17,484 nucleotides of DNA from JAHFJU01 sp964354865 (lineage in GTDB: Bacteria; Patescibacteriota; Gracilibacteria; UBA1369; UM-FILTER-53-11), in assembly GCA_964354865.1 (NCBI GenBank), contig CAYHBN010000021.1, positions 1 through 17,484 of the forward strand, written 5' to 3'. Below, piece after piece: positions 1 to 7,503 of the stretch. Under the pieces are notes generated by a model, which was not told the origin of the DNA, did no database searches, and saw only the letters and a program-made list of their open reading frames with translations. The stretch's first letter is position 1. Each line of letters opens with the position of its first letter. The position numbers were made by a program, and so were the translations under genes.

Positions 1-126
1 GCTGCTATTGAGTGCGTATGCACCCACCACTACAACGACGAGTAATCCGCCGATTGCAATGAGAATTTTTTCCTTTGTTAATCCTGGTTTTTTTGGGCTA
101 AGCGATGGTGAAACGAGTGGTTCCAT
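1..126 (-). CDS. N-terminus of a membrane-anchored protein (cut by window edge)
   Basis: Reading leftward from an ATG at 126, 42 codons are open to the window edge. The peptide begins MEPLVSPSLSPKKPGLTKEK, a Pro/Ser/Lys-rich cytoplasmic stretch, followed by a hydrophobic segment (about residues 21-38, IAIGGLLVVVVVGAYAL) that should be a single membrane anchor or uncleaved signal. The layout is the same as in the 408- and 784-residue proteins further right: a short Pro-rich N-tail and one anchor, with the rest presumably outside. It has its own promoter just upstream (159-187). The C-terminal portion lies outside the window, so no family can be named. The start is supported by the promoter spacing and by the absence of another upstream in-frame start close by. 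Confidence 0.7.
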   Translation of the reverse strand, partial: MEPLVSPSLSPKKPGLTKEKILIAIGGLLVVVVVGAYALNSS

Positions 127-158
127 ATATTTGTTTTTATATTTGAATAAATCAGATC

Positions 159-187
159 ATTATACGCTTTTTTGGCCATAATTTCAA
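159..187 (-). promoter_or_regulatory. Sigma70-type promoter for the partial gene at 126
   Basis: On the minus strand a TTGAAA -35 box (182-187) and a perfect TATAAT -10 box (159-164) are separated by 17 nt. Transcription should start near 152, giving a leader of roughly 26 nt before the ATG at 126. It lies just beyond the hairpin at 191-231, so the preceding gene and this one appear to be separate transcription units. Confidence 0.65.
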
Positions 188-190
188 TGA

Positions 191-231
191 GCCACACCCC
201 CGGGACTCTTAGGTCGAGAAGGGGATGTGGC
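191..231. terminator. GC-rich hairpin, possible terminator of the 408-residue gene
   Basis: Arms 191-201 (GCCACACCCCC) and 221-231 (GGGGATGTGGC) pair over 11 positions with one wobble or mismatch, around a 19-nt loop that can itself form a short GAC/GTC stem. It sits about 46 nt past the stop codon of the minus-strand gene at 278. No clean U-tract follows on the minus strand; the plus-strand side is followed by TTTATTT. It could be a terminator, a 3' stabilising structure or an operator. Confidence 0.45.
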
Positions 232-277
232 TTTATTTGAGCCGATTTAGTTAGATTTAAAATCCTTTAGAAACTTT

Positions 278-1504
278 TTATTTTCGTTTTTTTCGGAGCA
301 TGATATATGCACCATTTGCCATTGCAACGAGCGATGGATACAAAAGAATTTCTGGACCGGTGTCACCACGAATTGAGCTTCCGTTCATTGTTTGTTTTGC
401 TGAAGATACTCGTACCACAGGAACTTCTGCATTTATCGCCGGTGTTGGATTTTCAGCAAACGCACGTTCGATAGCTTGCGCATCTGCGCGATTTAATTTT
501 TTGAGAGCTGCTGCACGAAGTTCGTCAGCTGATTGATTGTCTGAAGCTGGAACAACCACTGGTTCTGCAATGACTGCTACTTGTTGTTTTTGTGCCGCTG
601 CCGGGTCGATAACGACTGTTTTTTGTGATTCAGCCAAGTTTGCCGCCGTTCGAGCTGCAATATCTGCCGGAGTGCGGCCCTCTTTAATAGCCAACAATTC
701 TGCTTCAAGTTCTGCTGCACGGTTTGCTGCGGCTGCATTAGCTGAGCTGCCACTGTAGTAATTGTTGATAACGTTGCCGACTGATTCATCTACTTCTTCA
801 ACTGCTGCTTTTTCGACTACTCCCTTCTGAACTGCCTTGTCTGGTTGTGCTGCTTCACATGTTACGCCCAGGTTATATTTAGCAACGAGTTGTTTACATA
901 CGTTTACTGAAACCGATGAGATGGCGACACATTGTTGTGCGCCGTTGTAGAGAAGTCCTTTTGTGCTGCATGATGCAGCGCTTTCTGGGGTGGCATCAGC
1001 ATCATCACTTTGCTGTTGAGATTTGAGTTTCACTTCTTCTGCCAATTCGCGTGCTGCGACGTTTATTGGGTTATCATAAGGTGCATAACATGCTCCATCT
1101 ACTACATCCATTCCTTCTGATTGTGCTTGCGCAACAGTTTTAGAGCCGTCATTTGAACACATTACTAACTGTATAATCGGTTCAACCGGTGTGGCAATAC
1201 ATGTCGAGCCGGTAAATGTCATTTTTAGTCCTTCACAGGTATCTGCTGTTGGTGGTACACAACCTAACGGCTTTAGATTTTCATTCTGATATCTTAGCCC
1301 TGTAAATTGACATTCTGAGTCTTTAATTGTTGTATTTCCACCAACGCTTCCTTTAAATGTTCCTTTATCACTTGTCATGAAAAGATATCCTCCGCCAATT
1401 ACTACTGCTAAGAGAAGTACTGAGAGAACTATTTTCAGCGCGTTACTTTTGTTTTGTGGCTGTGGGGCTAGTGGTGCTGGTGTCTGAGGTACGATTGTAT
1501 CCAT
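278..1504 (-). CDS. Cys-rich surface protein with N-terminal anchor and RGDTGP C-terminal sorting-like tail
   Basis: The product has 408 residues and no family I recognise. It has a Pro-rich N-tail (1-20), a membrane segment (about 23-44), an outer region with ten cysteines in five pairs (C65/C82, C90/C102, C116/C139, C179/C192, C203/C216), and an Ala/Glu-rich, probably helical stretch (about 235-350). The tail reads R379-G-D-T-G-P-E, then about 17 apolar residues and RKKRK. This order matches LPXTG-type and other CTERM-type sorting signals, although the first two motif positions are RG rather than LP. The even cysteine number suits an extracytoplasmic protein with disulfides. It has its own promoter (1544-1571) and a hairpin after its stop. 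The neighbouring 875-residue protein carries nearly the same tail, so the two are probably handled by the same enzyme or inserted in the same way. Confidence 0.85.
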   Translation of the reverse strand: MDTIVPQTPAPLAPQPQNKSNALKIVLSVLLLAVVIGGGYLFMTSDKGTFKGSVGGNTTIKDSECQFTGLRYQNENLKPLGCVPPTADTCEGLKMTFTGSTCIATPVEPIIQLVMCSNDGSKTVAQAQSEGMDVVDGACYAPYDNPINVAARELAEEVKLKSQQQSDDADATPESAASCSTKGLLYNGAQQCVAISSVSVNVCKQLVAKYNLGVTCEAAQPDKAVQKGVVEKAAVEEVDESVGNVINNYYSGSSANAAAANRAAELEAELLAIKEGRTPADIAARTAANLAESQKTVVIDPAAAQKQQVAVIAEPVVVPASDNQSADELRAAALKKLNRADAQAIERAFAENPTPAINAEVPVVRVSSAKQTMNGSSIRGDTGPEILLYPSLVAMANGAYIMLRKKRK

Positions 1505-1543
1505 ATTTGATTTTTATTTTATAAATTAATTGGTATTGATTAT

Positions 1544-1571
1544 ATTATACCACAAAATACAGATTCGGCAA
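1544..1571 (-). promoter_or_regulatory. Extended -10 promoter for the 408-residue gene
   Basis: Read on the minus strand, TGGTATAAT (1544-1552) is an extended -10 with a perfect TATAAT. A weaker -35, TTGCCG (1566-1571), lies 16 nt upstream. The expected start near 1537 gives a leader of about 33 nt with no Shine-Dalgarno sequence. Confidence 0.6.
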
Positions 1572-1599
1572 AATGGGAGTAGGCGCACCAGCATATTCG

Positions 1600-1621
1600 A
1601 AAGTTTCACCGATGAAACTTT
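1600..1621. repeat. Dispersed palindromic repeat, copy A (intergenic)
   Basis: Perfect 9-base arms AAAGTTTCA (1600-1608) and TGAAACTTT (1613-1621) surround the loop CCGA. The same element recurs at 4501-4520, 7504-7529 and 8558-8579. Here it lies between the 875- and 408-residue genes, upstream of the promoter at 1544-1571. The surrounding gap (1505-1687) holds no other convincing gene. Confidence 0.85.
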
Positions 1622-1687
1622 TTCGGGTGGGCATTTTGAATAAGTGAGTGGGTTTCGATCACATGAAGTTTTGAGCGCCACTAGCTC

Positions 1688-4315
1688 CTATTTCTTCATT
1701 CTCCTCAATCCATACGCAACAGCTGGGGCTAATCCTCCTCCTAAAATATATATAAGAATGCCAGGGCCGGTATTACCACGCTCGGGAACATAGGTTAGTC
1801 GTTGGCTTTGTGCTAAATCCATTGAGCCGAATGGAGCCTGCCCACTTGCATCTCCTTCAAAGGCAGCACCACGTGATGATGAACCACCACTTGAGTCGCC
1901 AGAAGTTCGATCATTATTTCCGTCATTCGATCCTTCTCCCACCGGATCTTCACATGACTTGTTGCTTGAATTGTATAATGCAGATTCACATGGCACGCAG
2001 GTGTTTTGAGGAGTATCTGGTCGCGCAGGGCCTACATAGTTAAAGTAGCCAATATTTGAACAAGCGAATACTTGCTCTTCAATTGGTGTTGCGGCGACAC
2101 AGGCGGTTCCGGCTGCATTAAGTTGTTGATTTGCGGCACATGTTGGTGGAGTTTGTACGACTGCAACGCAGGCTCCACTTGCATTGAGCGTGGTTCCCGC
2201 GGGGATTGTTTCTTGAATGCCATCGGGTGACAAAGGGCAGAGGTCTACCATTTCCACGCATGAATTACCTTCGATTTTGTATCCTGCTGGGGGCGCGATT
2301 TGGGGCCCATCAATATTTGCACAGACGTCAGTTGCCGGCGGAATAATTTCTCCGTTAAGCACACACGCGCCGTTCTCATCGTGTTCATTATCGGCACAAA
2401 CGAGTGGCGTCGGCGGTGGTGGAGTGGCTTCTTCACAGGCATTACCTGCTTCATTTGGAATTAATCCATCAGCACAAGCCGCTGCGGCGATGCTCATTCT
2501 GCCACCAGAAATTCCTTCTTCTGGAAAAACCGCTTGGTGCCCTGTCGAAAGTGTAATGTCGCGTGATGCAGCAATTTTTAGTTTAAAGTTTTGAGGCACA
2601 AATACATTTGCACCTGCAGGAACTCGTACGCTTACATTAAATTGTGTTGGGGTATCTGCAGACAGAGGACGATTAATTGAATCAAATATAAACACGCCGT
2701 TATTTACATCAATTGGTCCTGCTAATTGAACTTCGCCGTGTGCATTTGCTTCATCTGAAGAAGGATCAATTACAAATAAAAATGCTTTTAAGCGATTCGC
2801 TGGTGCACGAGGTTCATCGACTGTGCTATCGAGTGTAATTCGTACTCCTTGCATTGTTGTAGTTGGGCTTGGGTCGAATGTAAATCCAAGAACAGTCGTA
2901 GGTGTATCTGTTCCGGGTATAAGAGTTGCTTCTGTAGTTGCAGTTGCTGCTACTGTATTTGAGCAGGGCGCATTTTCTTGACAGATAATTTCAGTAGGGA
3001 CACTCGCTGAGGTAATCATAGTATTTCCGATAAGCCCACCTTCGGAGAGTTGAACAGTTTTATCGTTTCCTAAAGTTATATTACTTGCGCGAGCAATTTT
3101 AAATCTGAAGTTTTTGCCAGCTACTGCGTCTTCGGCTATTTTTACCTTAATAATTATATGAGTGTCTCTATTTGGTGAAAGTCCAACACCTTTAAATGTC
3201 CATGAAAAAGTGCCATCGACTTGTGTTACATAGCCAGATACGCTTCGTTCGGCAGAATCACCTGACTGAGTAAATACGGCAGCTTGTAAGAGTGCAGAAT
3301 TCAGTGCATTTTCAACGCCTGCATCGAGAGATACGGTGAGTGCGTTTAGTGATGTTTGTTCTCGTGGATTTAGCGTAAACCCAAATACCGCTGTAGGGGT
3401 GTCGCTTAATGGAATTGGTCTTGCGGGAATGGTGTCGTTATCTGCTGAAATTCTAACTAAATTTTCTACTACAACAATGCCTACAGCTACGGGTATTTCT
3501 GGAACAGCCGCCGCCTCAACAACCTTTGCTGAAAAATTTGCACTCTCGATTGGGAATGGAGAATTTGCAGGATTATATGCAAGCTCAAAACCATTGTTAA
3601 GTGTGAATGCATTCGCGTTTGCGAGTGTTAAAGAAAGTGTTTTTTTGTTTATATTCTCAGTTGCTGCATCTGCTTTTGCACGTACTTTAACCACAATTGG
3701 ATTATCGCCTTCGCCTAAATGCAATCCAATTGTATTTATTTCTAAGGAATGTTGGTCGCTTGTTTTATTAAGCCTATTGGTGATAATAATATCGAGGTTG
3801 GATACATCAAGGGTTCCACTATTAGCGAAGGTAATTTTTTCAAAAGGATTTTGAACTAAAGCAGGAGAGTTAATCGTGAAAGATAATATGGGGACATACG
3901 GATTAGTATTTTCATCGGTGAATGGGAATTGAATTTCTGATTTTTGTGGTTGATTAGGTGAACTTGTGAGAGTTATTTTTTTTGGTTCGGCAGCATTTTT
4001 TGCGTCAGGTGATTCAGCGGCTTTATCAGCTTCGAGTTCTGCGGCGGTCTTTAGTGTAGTATCTTGTTTTTTCTCACCGGCTGCTTGCCCTGCCTTTTCT
4101 TCTGCAAGTTGCGCCGCTGTTTTTAATTGAGAATCTTCTTTCTCAGTACCGCCTAATGTTTTTACTCCACCACCAAAACTTCCCCCGAACGCACCTTTAT
4201 TAGTATCCGCTTGTGAACTCAACATAAAATAGCCCGATACAACAGCAATCGCGACGATTGCTCCTATAGCCAACCATTTTTTAAGTGTGAGAGTGTTTAT
4301 TAAGTCTGAGAACAT
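1688..4315 (-). CDS. Anchored surface protein: repeated beta-type domains, Cys-pair modules, RGNTGP sorting-like tail
   Basis: The product has 875 residues. A membrane segment (14-33) is followed by a charged linker with a tandem duplication (LKTAAQLAEEKA at 64-75 and LKTAAELEADKA at 88-99). Two clearly homologous domains follow, about 303-440 and 467-611, both opening TPT(A/T)V(F/L)GFT and both having a DITL/NITL strand and a GG(L/R)-type end; a more diverged copy probably occupies 136-265. Next come six Cys modules (C614/C627, C640/C651, C665/C686, C693/C716, C726/C739, C752-C773-C776-C788), then a Gly/Ser/Asn spacer and the tail R846-G-N-T-G-P, hydrophobic segment and RRMKK. It is most likely a stalked envelope protein exposed outside the cell. 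It starts 23 nt after the 139-residue gene and shares its last Cys module. Function unknown. Confidence 0.88.
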   Translation of the reverse strand: MFSDLINTLTLKKWLAIGAIVAIAVVSGYFMLSSQADTNKGAFGGSFGGGVKTLGGTEKEDSQLKTAAQLAEEKAGQAAGEKKQDTTLKTAAELEADKAAESPDAKNAAEPKKITLTSSPNQPQKSEIQFPFTDENTNPYVPILSFTINSPALVQNPFEKITFANSGTLDVSNLDIIITNRLNKTSDQHSLEINTIGLHLGEGDNPIVVKVRAKADAATENINKKTLSLTLANANAFTLNNGFELAYNPANSPFPIESANFSAKVVEAAAVPEIPVAVGIVVVENLVRISADNDTIPARPIPLSDTPTAVFGFTLNPREQTSLNALTVSLDAGVENALNSALLQAAVFTQSGDSAERSVSGYVTQVDGTFSWTFKGVGLSPNRDTHIIIKVKIAEDAVAGKNFRFKIARASNITLGNDKTVQLSEGGLIGNTMITSASVPTEIICQENAPCSNTVAATATTEATLIPGTDTPTTVLGFTFDPSPTTTMQGVRITLDSTVDEPRAPANRLKAFLFVIDPSSDEANAHGEVQLAGPIDVNNGVFIFDSINRPLSADTPTQFNVSVRVPAGANVFVPQNFKLKIAASRDITLSTGHQAVFPEEGISGGRMSIAAAACADGLIPNEAGNACEEATPPPPTPLVCADNEHDENGACVLNGEIIPPATDVCANIDGPQIAPPAGYKIEGNSCVEMVDLCPLSPDGIQETIPAGTTLNASGACVAVVQTPPTCAANQQLNAAGTACVAATPIEEQVFACSNIGYFNYVGPARPDTPQNTCVPCESALYNSSNKSCEDPVGEGSNDGNNDRTSGDSSGGSSSRGAAFEGDASGQAPFGSMDLAQSQRLTYVPERGNTGPGILIYILGGGLAPAVAYGLRRMKK

Positions 4316-4338
4316 TTTGTGTTATTTTAGGATTTTAT

Positions 4339-4758
4339 TTAGTTTTGAGTACACACCTTTTGTTGAACATTAAATTTATTCATAGGGCAGGGAATACACA
4401 TGCCGTAAAGCAACGAACCGTTGTCTTGTCCGAGGTATGTATACAAATTTTGTTCGCTGCATGAGCGGGGAGCGGGTTGAACTTTTGGTGTTGTTTTTTG
4501 AAGTCTCACCGATGAGACTTTTGCATCGGGCGCAGCTTCAACCGCCGCTGTTGCTTGAATGCCAACATCGCTCGTTAAAATCGACGCCTGCAAATTTTGA
4601 GCAGTGCTTCGATTACGAACAGGTCGGAGCGCAACTTTTCCTGCCACATTTTTTTGCCCAAAAAAGTAGGTTTCACTTGAACTCACGAAAGAGGTGATCA
4701 TACCTACTATCATGAGCATTGAAACGGTGCCGATTACTGTTTTAGTTGTATATTTCAT
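4339..4758 (-). CDS. Small anchored protein with C-terminal CX20CX2CX11C module
   Basis: I place the start at the ATG at 4758 (139 residues). An in-frame extension to 4887 exists, but it would translate the hairpin-rich spacer into an Arg/Ser/Glu-rich stretch with no domain character, whereas the chosen start places a classic N-terminal membrane segment (residues 7-26) right after MKYTTK. The middle (27-95) is a poorly structured linker. The last 40 residues hold C100, C121, C124 and C136, in the spacing C-x20-C-x2-C-x11-C with a CIPC centre. Identical spacing and a CVPC centre end the 875-residue protein encoded 23 nt downstream. The pair could form two disulfides or bind a metal. Copy D of the dispersed palindrome lies inside the linker and encodes part of residues 79-86. 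No known family recognised. Confidence 0.75.
   Translation of the reverse strand: MKYTTKTVIGTVSMLMIVGMITSFVSSSETYFFGQKNVAGKVALRPVRNRSTAQNLQASILTSDVGIQATAAVEAAPDAKVSSVRLQKTTPKVQPAPRSCSEQNLYTYLGQDNGSLLYGMCIPCPMNKFNVQQKVCTQN
4501..4520. repeat. Dispersed palindromic repeat, copy D (inside the 139-residue gene)
   Basis: Perfect 8-base arms AAGTCTCA (4501-4508) and TGAGACTT (4513-4520) surround the loop CCGA. Compared with copy A, one position differs in each arm (T to C on one side, A to G on the other), so pairing is preserved. In the coding frame it gives VSSVRL, a different reading frame from the one used by copy C. Confidence 0.8.
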
Positions 4759-4908
4759 TTTTAGTTTATTTGTAAGCTCACTTCGGCTCGCAACCCCGCT
4801 CAGCGGGGATTGCTCTCCTGGTTCGCGTTCGCGACTCCTTGATTTAGAATAGTCGTGTCGCCTGAGCGACAGCCGTGCGCTCGCCACTCAGAGAAAAGGG
4901 GCGATCAA
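4759..4908 (-). other. Hairpin-rich spacer between the 31- and 139-residue genes
   Basis: This 150-bp stretch is GC-richer than its surroundings and holds several hairpins. The strongest is at 4790-4813: a 10-bp stem with one bulged base, core CCCCGC/GCGGGG, loop TCA. A second at 4856-4871 pairs TGTCGC with GCGACA around CTGA. A third, short one at 4823-4834 pairs TCGC with GCGA around GTTC. No U-tract follows the big hairpin on the minus strand, so it is not a textbook terminator. It may be a processing or attenuation leader, a small RNA, or a degenerate repeat cluster. I see no convincing promoter within it. Confidence 0.55.
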
Positions 4909-5004
4909 TTAATATCCGCCGGTTGAAAGTCCTGGAATTGCCATACTTAGAATAACGAAGAGCATTCCTATAAGAACGATAATGGCGACAAGTTTTTTAT
5001 TCAT
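4909..5004 (-). CDS. 31-residue single-span membrane peptide
   Basis: The ATG at 5004 opens a 31-codon frame, MNKKLVAIIVLIGMLFVILS then MAIPGLSTGGY, ending in TAA at 4909-4911. The MNKK start followed by about 19 apolar residues and a short polar tail is what a small bitopic membrane protein looks like; a random frame this hydrophobic with a basic N-end would be unlikely. It begins 5 nt after the stop codon of the 784-residue PKD protein, so it is probably co-transcribed and translationally coupled. It might assist folding or assembly of the PKD protein, but no function can be assigned from sequence alone. Confidence 0.6.
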   Translation of the reverse strand: MNKKLVAIIVLIGMLFVILSMAIPGLSTGGY

Positions 5005-5009
5005 AAAAA

Positions 5010-7364
5010 TTATTTAACGATTATTGATTTAGAAAAGGTATCTACAATACCAAGGTTATCTTTAACTTCAAGGCTTACTTCGTAGGTTCCGGGTTTTGTA
5101 AACGTATAGGTAGGTCTGCGTTCGTTGGATTTTTTTAATCCACCGAAATCCCATGTGTAACGAATAACCGTTCCCTTTGAACAGAGAGAATCAAAGGTTA
5201 CCGAAAGGGGAGCAGGACCGTTTTCAATCGATGCATCGAAACATGCACTCAGCGAAATAGGTCGTACATTTATTGAAATAGTTGCGCTCGCTCGCTTATT
5301 ATCATTGGTAATCGCTGTAACTTTTGCGGTGAAAGAACCAATACGTGTGTACTGATACGTAATTTTTGCAGTGTCAATTCGTGGTTTTGTGCCATCTCCA
5401 AAATCCCACTCAAAACTTGAAATTTTGCCTTCTGGGTAAGTTGATTTTGACGCATCGAACAATACTCTAAGCGGAGAAGATCCCTCAGTCGGTGTTGCGG
5501 TCACGTCGACCCCTAATCCTTTTTGAGTCACAATTACTGTAACTGTTTTTTCCGAAACTTTTTCAGTCGCATCGATCACACTCAATTTTGCCGTATAGGT
5601 TCCGGCTTTTGAATAGGTGAAAGATGCCTTTGCATTTGAGTCGTCGGTTTTTCCGTCTCCATCAAAATCCCATTTATATTCTACGATTGCGTTGTCTGAA
5701 TCGGTTGAATCAGATGCGTCGAGCTCAACGGTAAGGGGAACGTCGCCCGTAATGGTGTTGTTTTCAGAAAGTGCGGGAGTGCCAGTCATCGAAATAACAG
5801 GAGCTTGAGCAGCGGTAACAACCGTAACTTTTACCGTTTTTACTGCCGTTTTTTTAGCTGAGTCAGTGATTTTGAGTGTGACGTCGTATTCGCCGGTTTC
5901 GTTAAAAGTGTGTTTTACCGTTCGAGTTTTCGATGTTGTTCCGTCGCTGAATTCCCAGCTGTAATTTTCAATCGTTCCTTTTGGTGAAGTTGATTGTGTG
6001 CCACTAAAGACATACGCAGCGCCTGCGACTAAATTCTTTAGGTCAGCGCCATCGATCGCAATCACAGGGATTGGATCGTCTGGAGCGGTTGCATTAATTT
6101 CGATTGTCGAGTCTGCGGTTTGCCCACTTGAGTCGGTCACACGAAGGCCAACGGTATATTTTTGAATTTTTTCGTAGGTGTATGAAGTGATGGTATCGGT
6201 TGAATCGTCGAACTCGCCGTTTCCGTCTAAATCCCATGCGTAGCCCGTAATTTCTCCGTTGTCTGACGTTGTGTCAGAGGCATCGAAGGTTACAGAAAGT
6301 GGTGCGGGACCTTCTTTCGGGTCAGCCTTTATTACGATGTTTGCCAAAACATTGGCGATCGTTACGTCTTGTTTAAATTCAATATTTTCTTCTTTTGCAG
6401 TCTGTCTATTTTTTGCTGCTATTTTTAGTGATACAGAAAAATCGCCGAGTTCGGTATAGGTATGTGTTTGTGTATTCCCTCGTGCTTTTGAGCCGTCACC
6501 AAAATCCCACTCATAACTGAGTGCAGAAACATCGGGTCTTGTTGCAAGTGCCTTCGTCCCATCAAATTTAATGGTGATCGGAGCAGTGAGATTTATTGTT
6601 CGTGTAGGGGTCGTGATAATAGGATTTATTGGAGCACTGACTGTTCTTTTACCGACGAGGTAGAAGTACGCGAATACCCAGCTGACGATGAAGAAGGTGA
6701 GTAGGAGTACTGAGAAGAAAATGAAAATGTTGCCACTTCGTTTTGCTGCAACGTCGTCTTTTCGTGCGGTGATTCGTTTGAAGATTCCAACGATGACGAA
6801 GATGAAGGTCAAAAATACCAACACCAAGAAAATTAAATTGGTGAGCGTGAAAATGACGTTATACACTTCGCTTGGCGCGACGCCGAAGAATCCGAAGATA
6901 GGGTTATTTGTAGATCCAAAAGCCAAAAATCCGAAGATGACGGCGATGAATAAAAATAAACAACAACCGAATGCACCGAAACATCCGAGCAAGAATTTTT
7001 TGCCCGATGCGGGGGTGGTAGTTGGTGCTGTTGCTGTTGGTTTTGTAGCTTGTGTAACTGGCGCAGCTGTTGGAGTTGCTGGTTTTGCGGTCGTTGCGGT
7101 TTGAGCTGAGGCTGCTGTCTGAGTTGGTTTTGCAGCCGTTGCTGCGGCCGTCACCGGTGAAACTGCGACAGGTTTTGTAATTTGTGCAGGAGCTACTGCT
7201 GCGGGTTTAGCAACAACGGGCGCTTGTTGAACTGGTGCTGTAACTTGAGCCGCTGCCTGTGTTGGTTGTGCCGCAGCTTGAGCGGCGACTGGTGTTGCTG
7301 GTTTTGCCGCAACTTGCGGTGCGACTCCTTGCGGCGCTGTGCTATTTGGTTTTGGTGTATCCAT
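5010..7364 (-). CDS. Three-span membrane protein with six PKD domains
   Basis: The product has 784 residues. Residues 1-120 are almost wholly Ala, Pro, Thr, Gln, Val and Lys, a low-complexity tail. Three membrane segments follow at about 123-150, 168-196 and 212-237. Basic residues at KK122 and in the loop FKRITARK...AAKR (195-209) place the tail and that loop inside, so the rest faces out. Six PKD (Ig-like beta sandwich) domains follow: about 255-337, 343-424, 431-516, 522-612, 618-700 and 703-784. Most carry the W-[DE]-F-[GS]-[DG]-G signature and the G-x-[YF]-x-V strand. Domains 2 and 4 have D-x-D-G-[ND]-G-x-x-D-D loops typical of calcium binding. PKD arrays in surface proteins usually act as spacers or in cell-cell or matrix contact. 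It is the first gene of the presumed minus-strand operon, with a promoter at 7387-7395. Confidence 0.9.
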   Translation of the reverse strand: MDTPKPNSTAPQGVAPQVAAKPATPVAAQAAAQPTQAAAQVTAPVQQAPVVAKPAAVAPAQITKPVAVSPVTAAATAAKPTQTAASAQTATTAKPATPTAAPVTQATKPTATAPTTTPASGKKFLLGCFGAFGCCLFLFIAVIFGFLAFGSTNNPIFGFFGVAPSEVYNVIFTLTNLIFLVLVFLTFIFVIVGIFKRITARKDDVAAKRSGNIFIFFSVLLLTFFIVSWVFAYFYLVGKRTVSAPINPIITTPTRTINLTAPITIKFDGTKALATRPDVSALSYEWDFGDGSKARGNTQTHTYTELGDFSVSLKIAAKNRQTAKEENIEFKQDVTIANVLANIVIKADPKEGPAPLSVTFDASDTTSDNGEITGYAWDLDGNGEFDDSTDTITSYTYEKIQKYTVGLRVTDSSGQTADSTIEINATAPDDPIPVIAIDGADLKNLVAGAAYVFSGTQSTSPKGTIENYSWEFSDGTTSKTRTVKHTFNETGEYDVTLKITDSAKKTAVKTVKVTVVTAAQAPVISMTGTPALSENNTITGDVPLTVELDASDSTDSDNAIVEYKWDFDGDGKTDDSNAKASFTYSKAGTYTAKLSVIDATEKVSEKTVTVIVTQKGLGVDVTATPTEGSSPLRVLFDASKSTYPEGKISSFEWDFGDGTKPRIDTAKITYQYTRIGSFTAKVTAITNDNKRASATISINVRPISLSACFDASIENGPAPLSVTFDSLCSKGTVIRYTWDFGGLKKSNERRPTYTFTKPGTYEVSLEVKDNLGIVDTFSKSIIVK

Positions 7365-7386
7365 TTTTATTTATTTAGATCATGCC

Positions 7387-7395
7387 ATTATACCA
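7387..7395 (-). promoter_or_regulatory. Extended -10 promoter for the PKD operon
   Basis: Read on the minus strand, TGGTATAAT combines a TG-extended motif with a perfect TATAAT (7387-7392). The -35 region is weak. The predicted start near 7380 leaves a leader of about 16 nt before the ATG at 7364, without a Shine-Dalgarno sequence. The same nine bases occur at 1544-1552 and 16197-16205. Confidence 0.6.
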
Positions 7396-7503
7396 GAATT
7401 TGCAGGTTTATTCTATGGCCGTGGTTTGTTATTTTGGTGAGTGGTATTGCGCAATATATGTAAAGGTTTATGGATATGGTGGCTACAGTGCGAATATTAA
7501 TAT

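Noticed and set aside
1551..1640. Short minus-strand frame starting MPTRKSFIGETF across repeat copy A
   Set aside because: About 29 codons, runs into the promoter of the 408-residue gene, and the similarity to the HNH protein is explained by the shared repeat.
3910..3922. Possible fifth copy of the palindrome, core TTTCATCGGTGAA
   Set aside because: It matches the centre of the repeat over 13 bases, but the outer arms do not pair. It could be a decayed copy, but it lies in an ordinary coding stretch (FTDEN) and I cannot separate it from chance.
4759..4887. Extension of the 139-residue gene to a start at 4887 (182 residues)
   Set aside because: The extra 43 residues translate the hairpin-rich spacer and give Arg/Ser/Glu repeats with no domain character; the ATG at 4758 places a normal membrane segment at the N-end.
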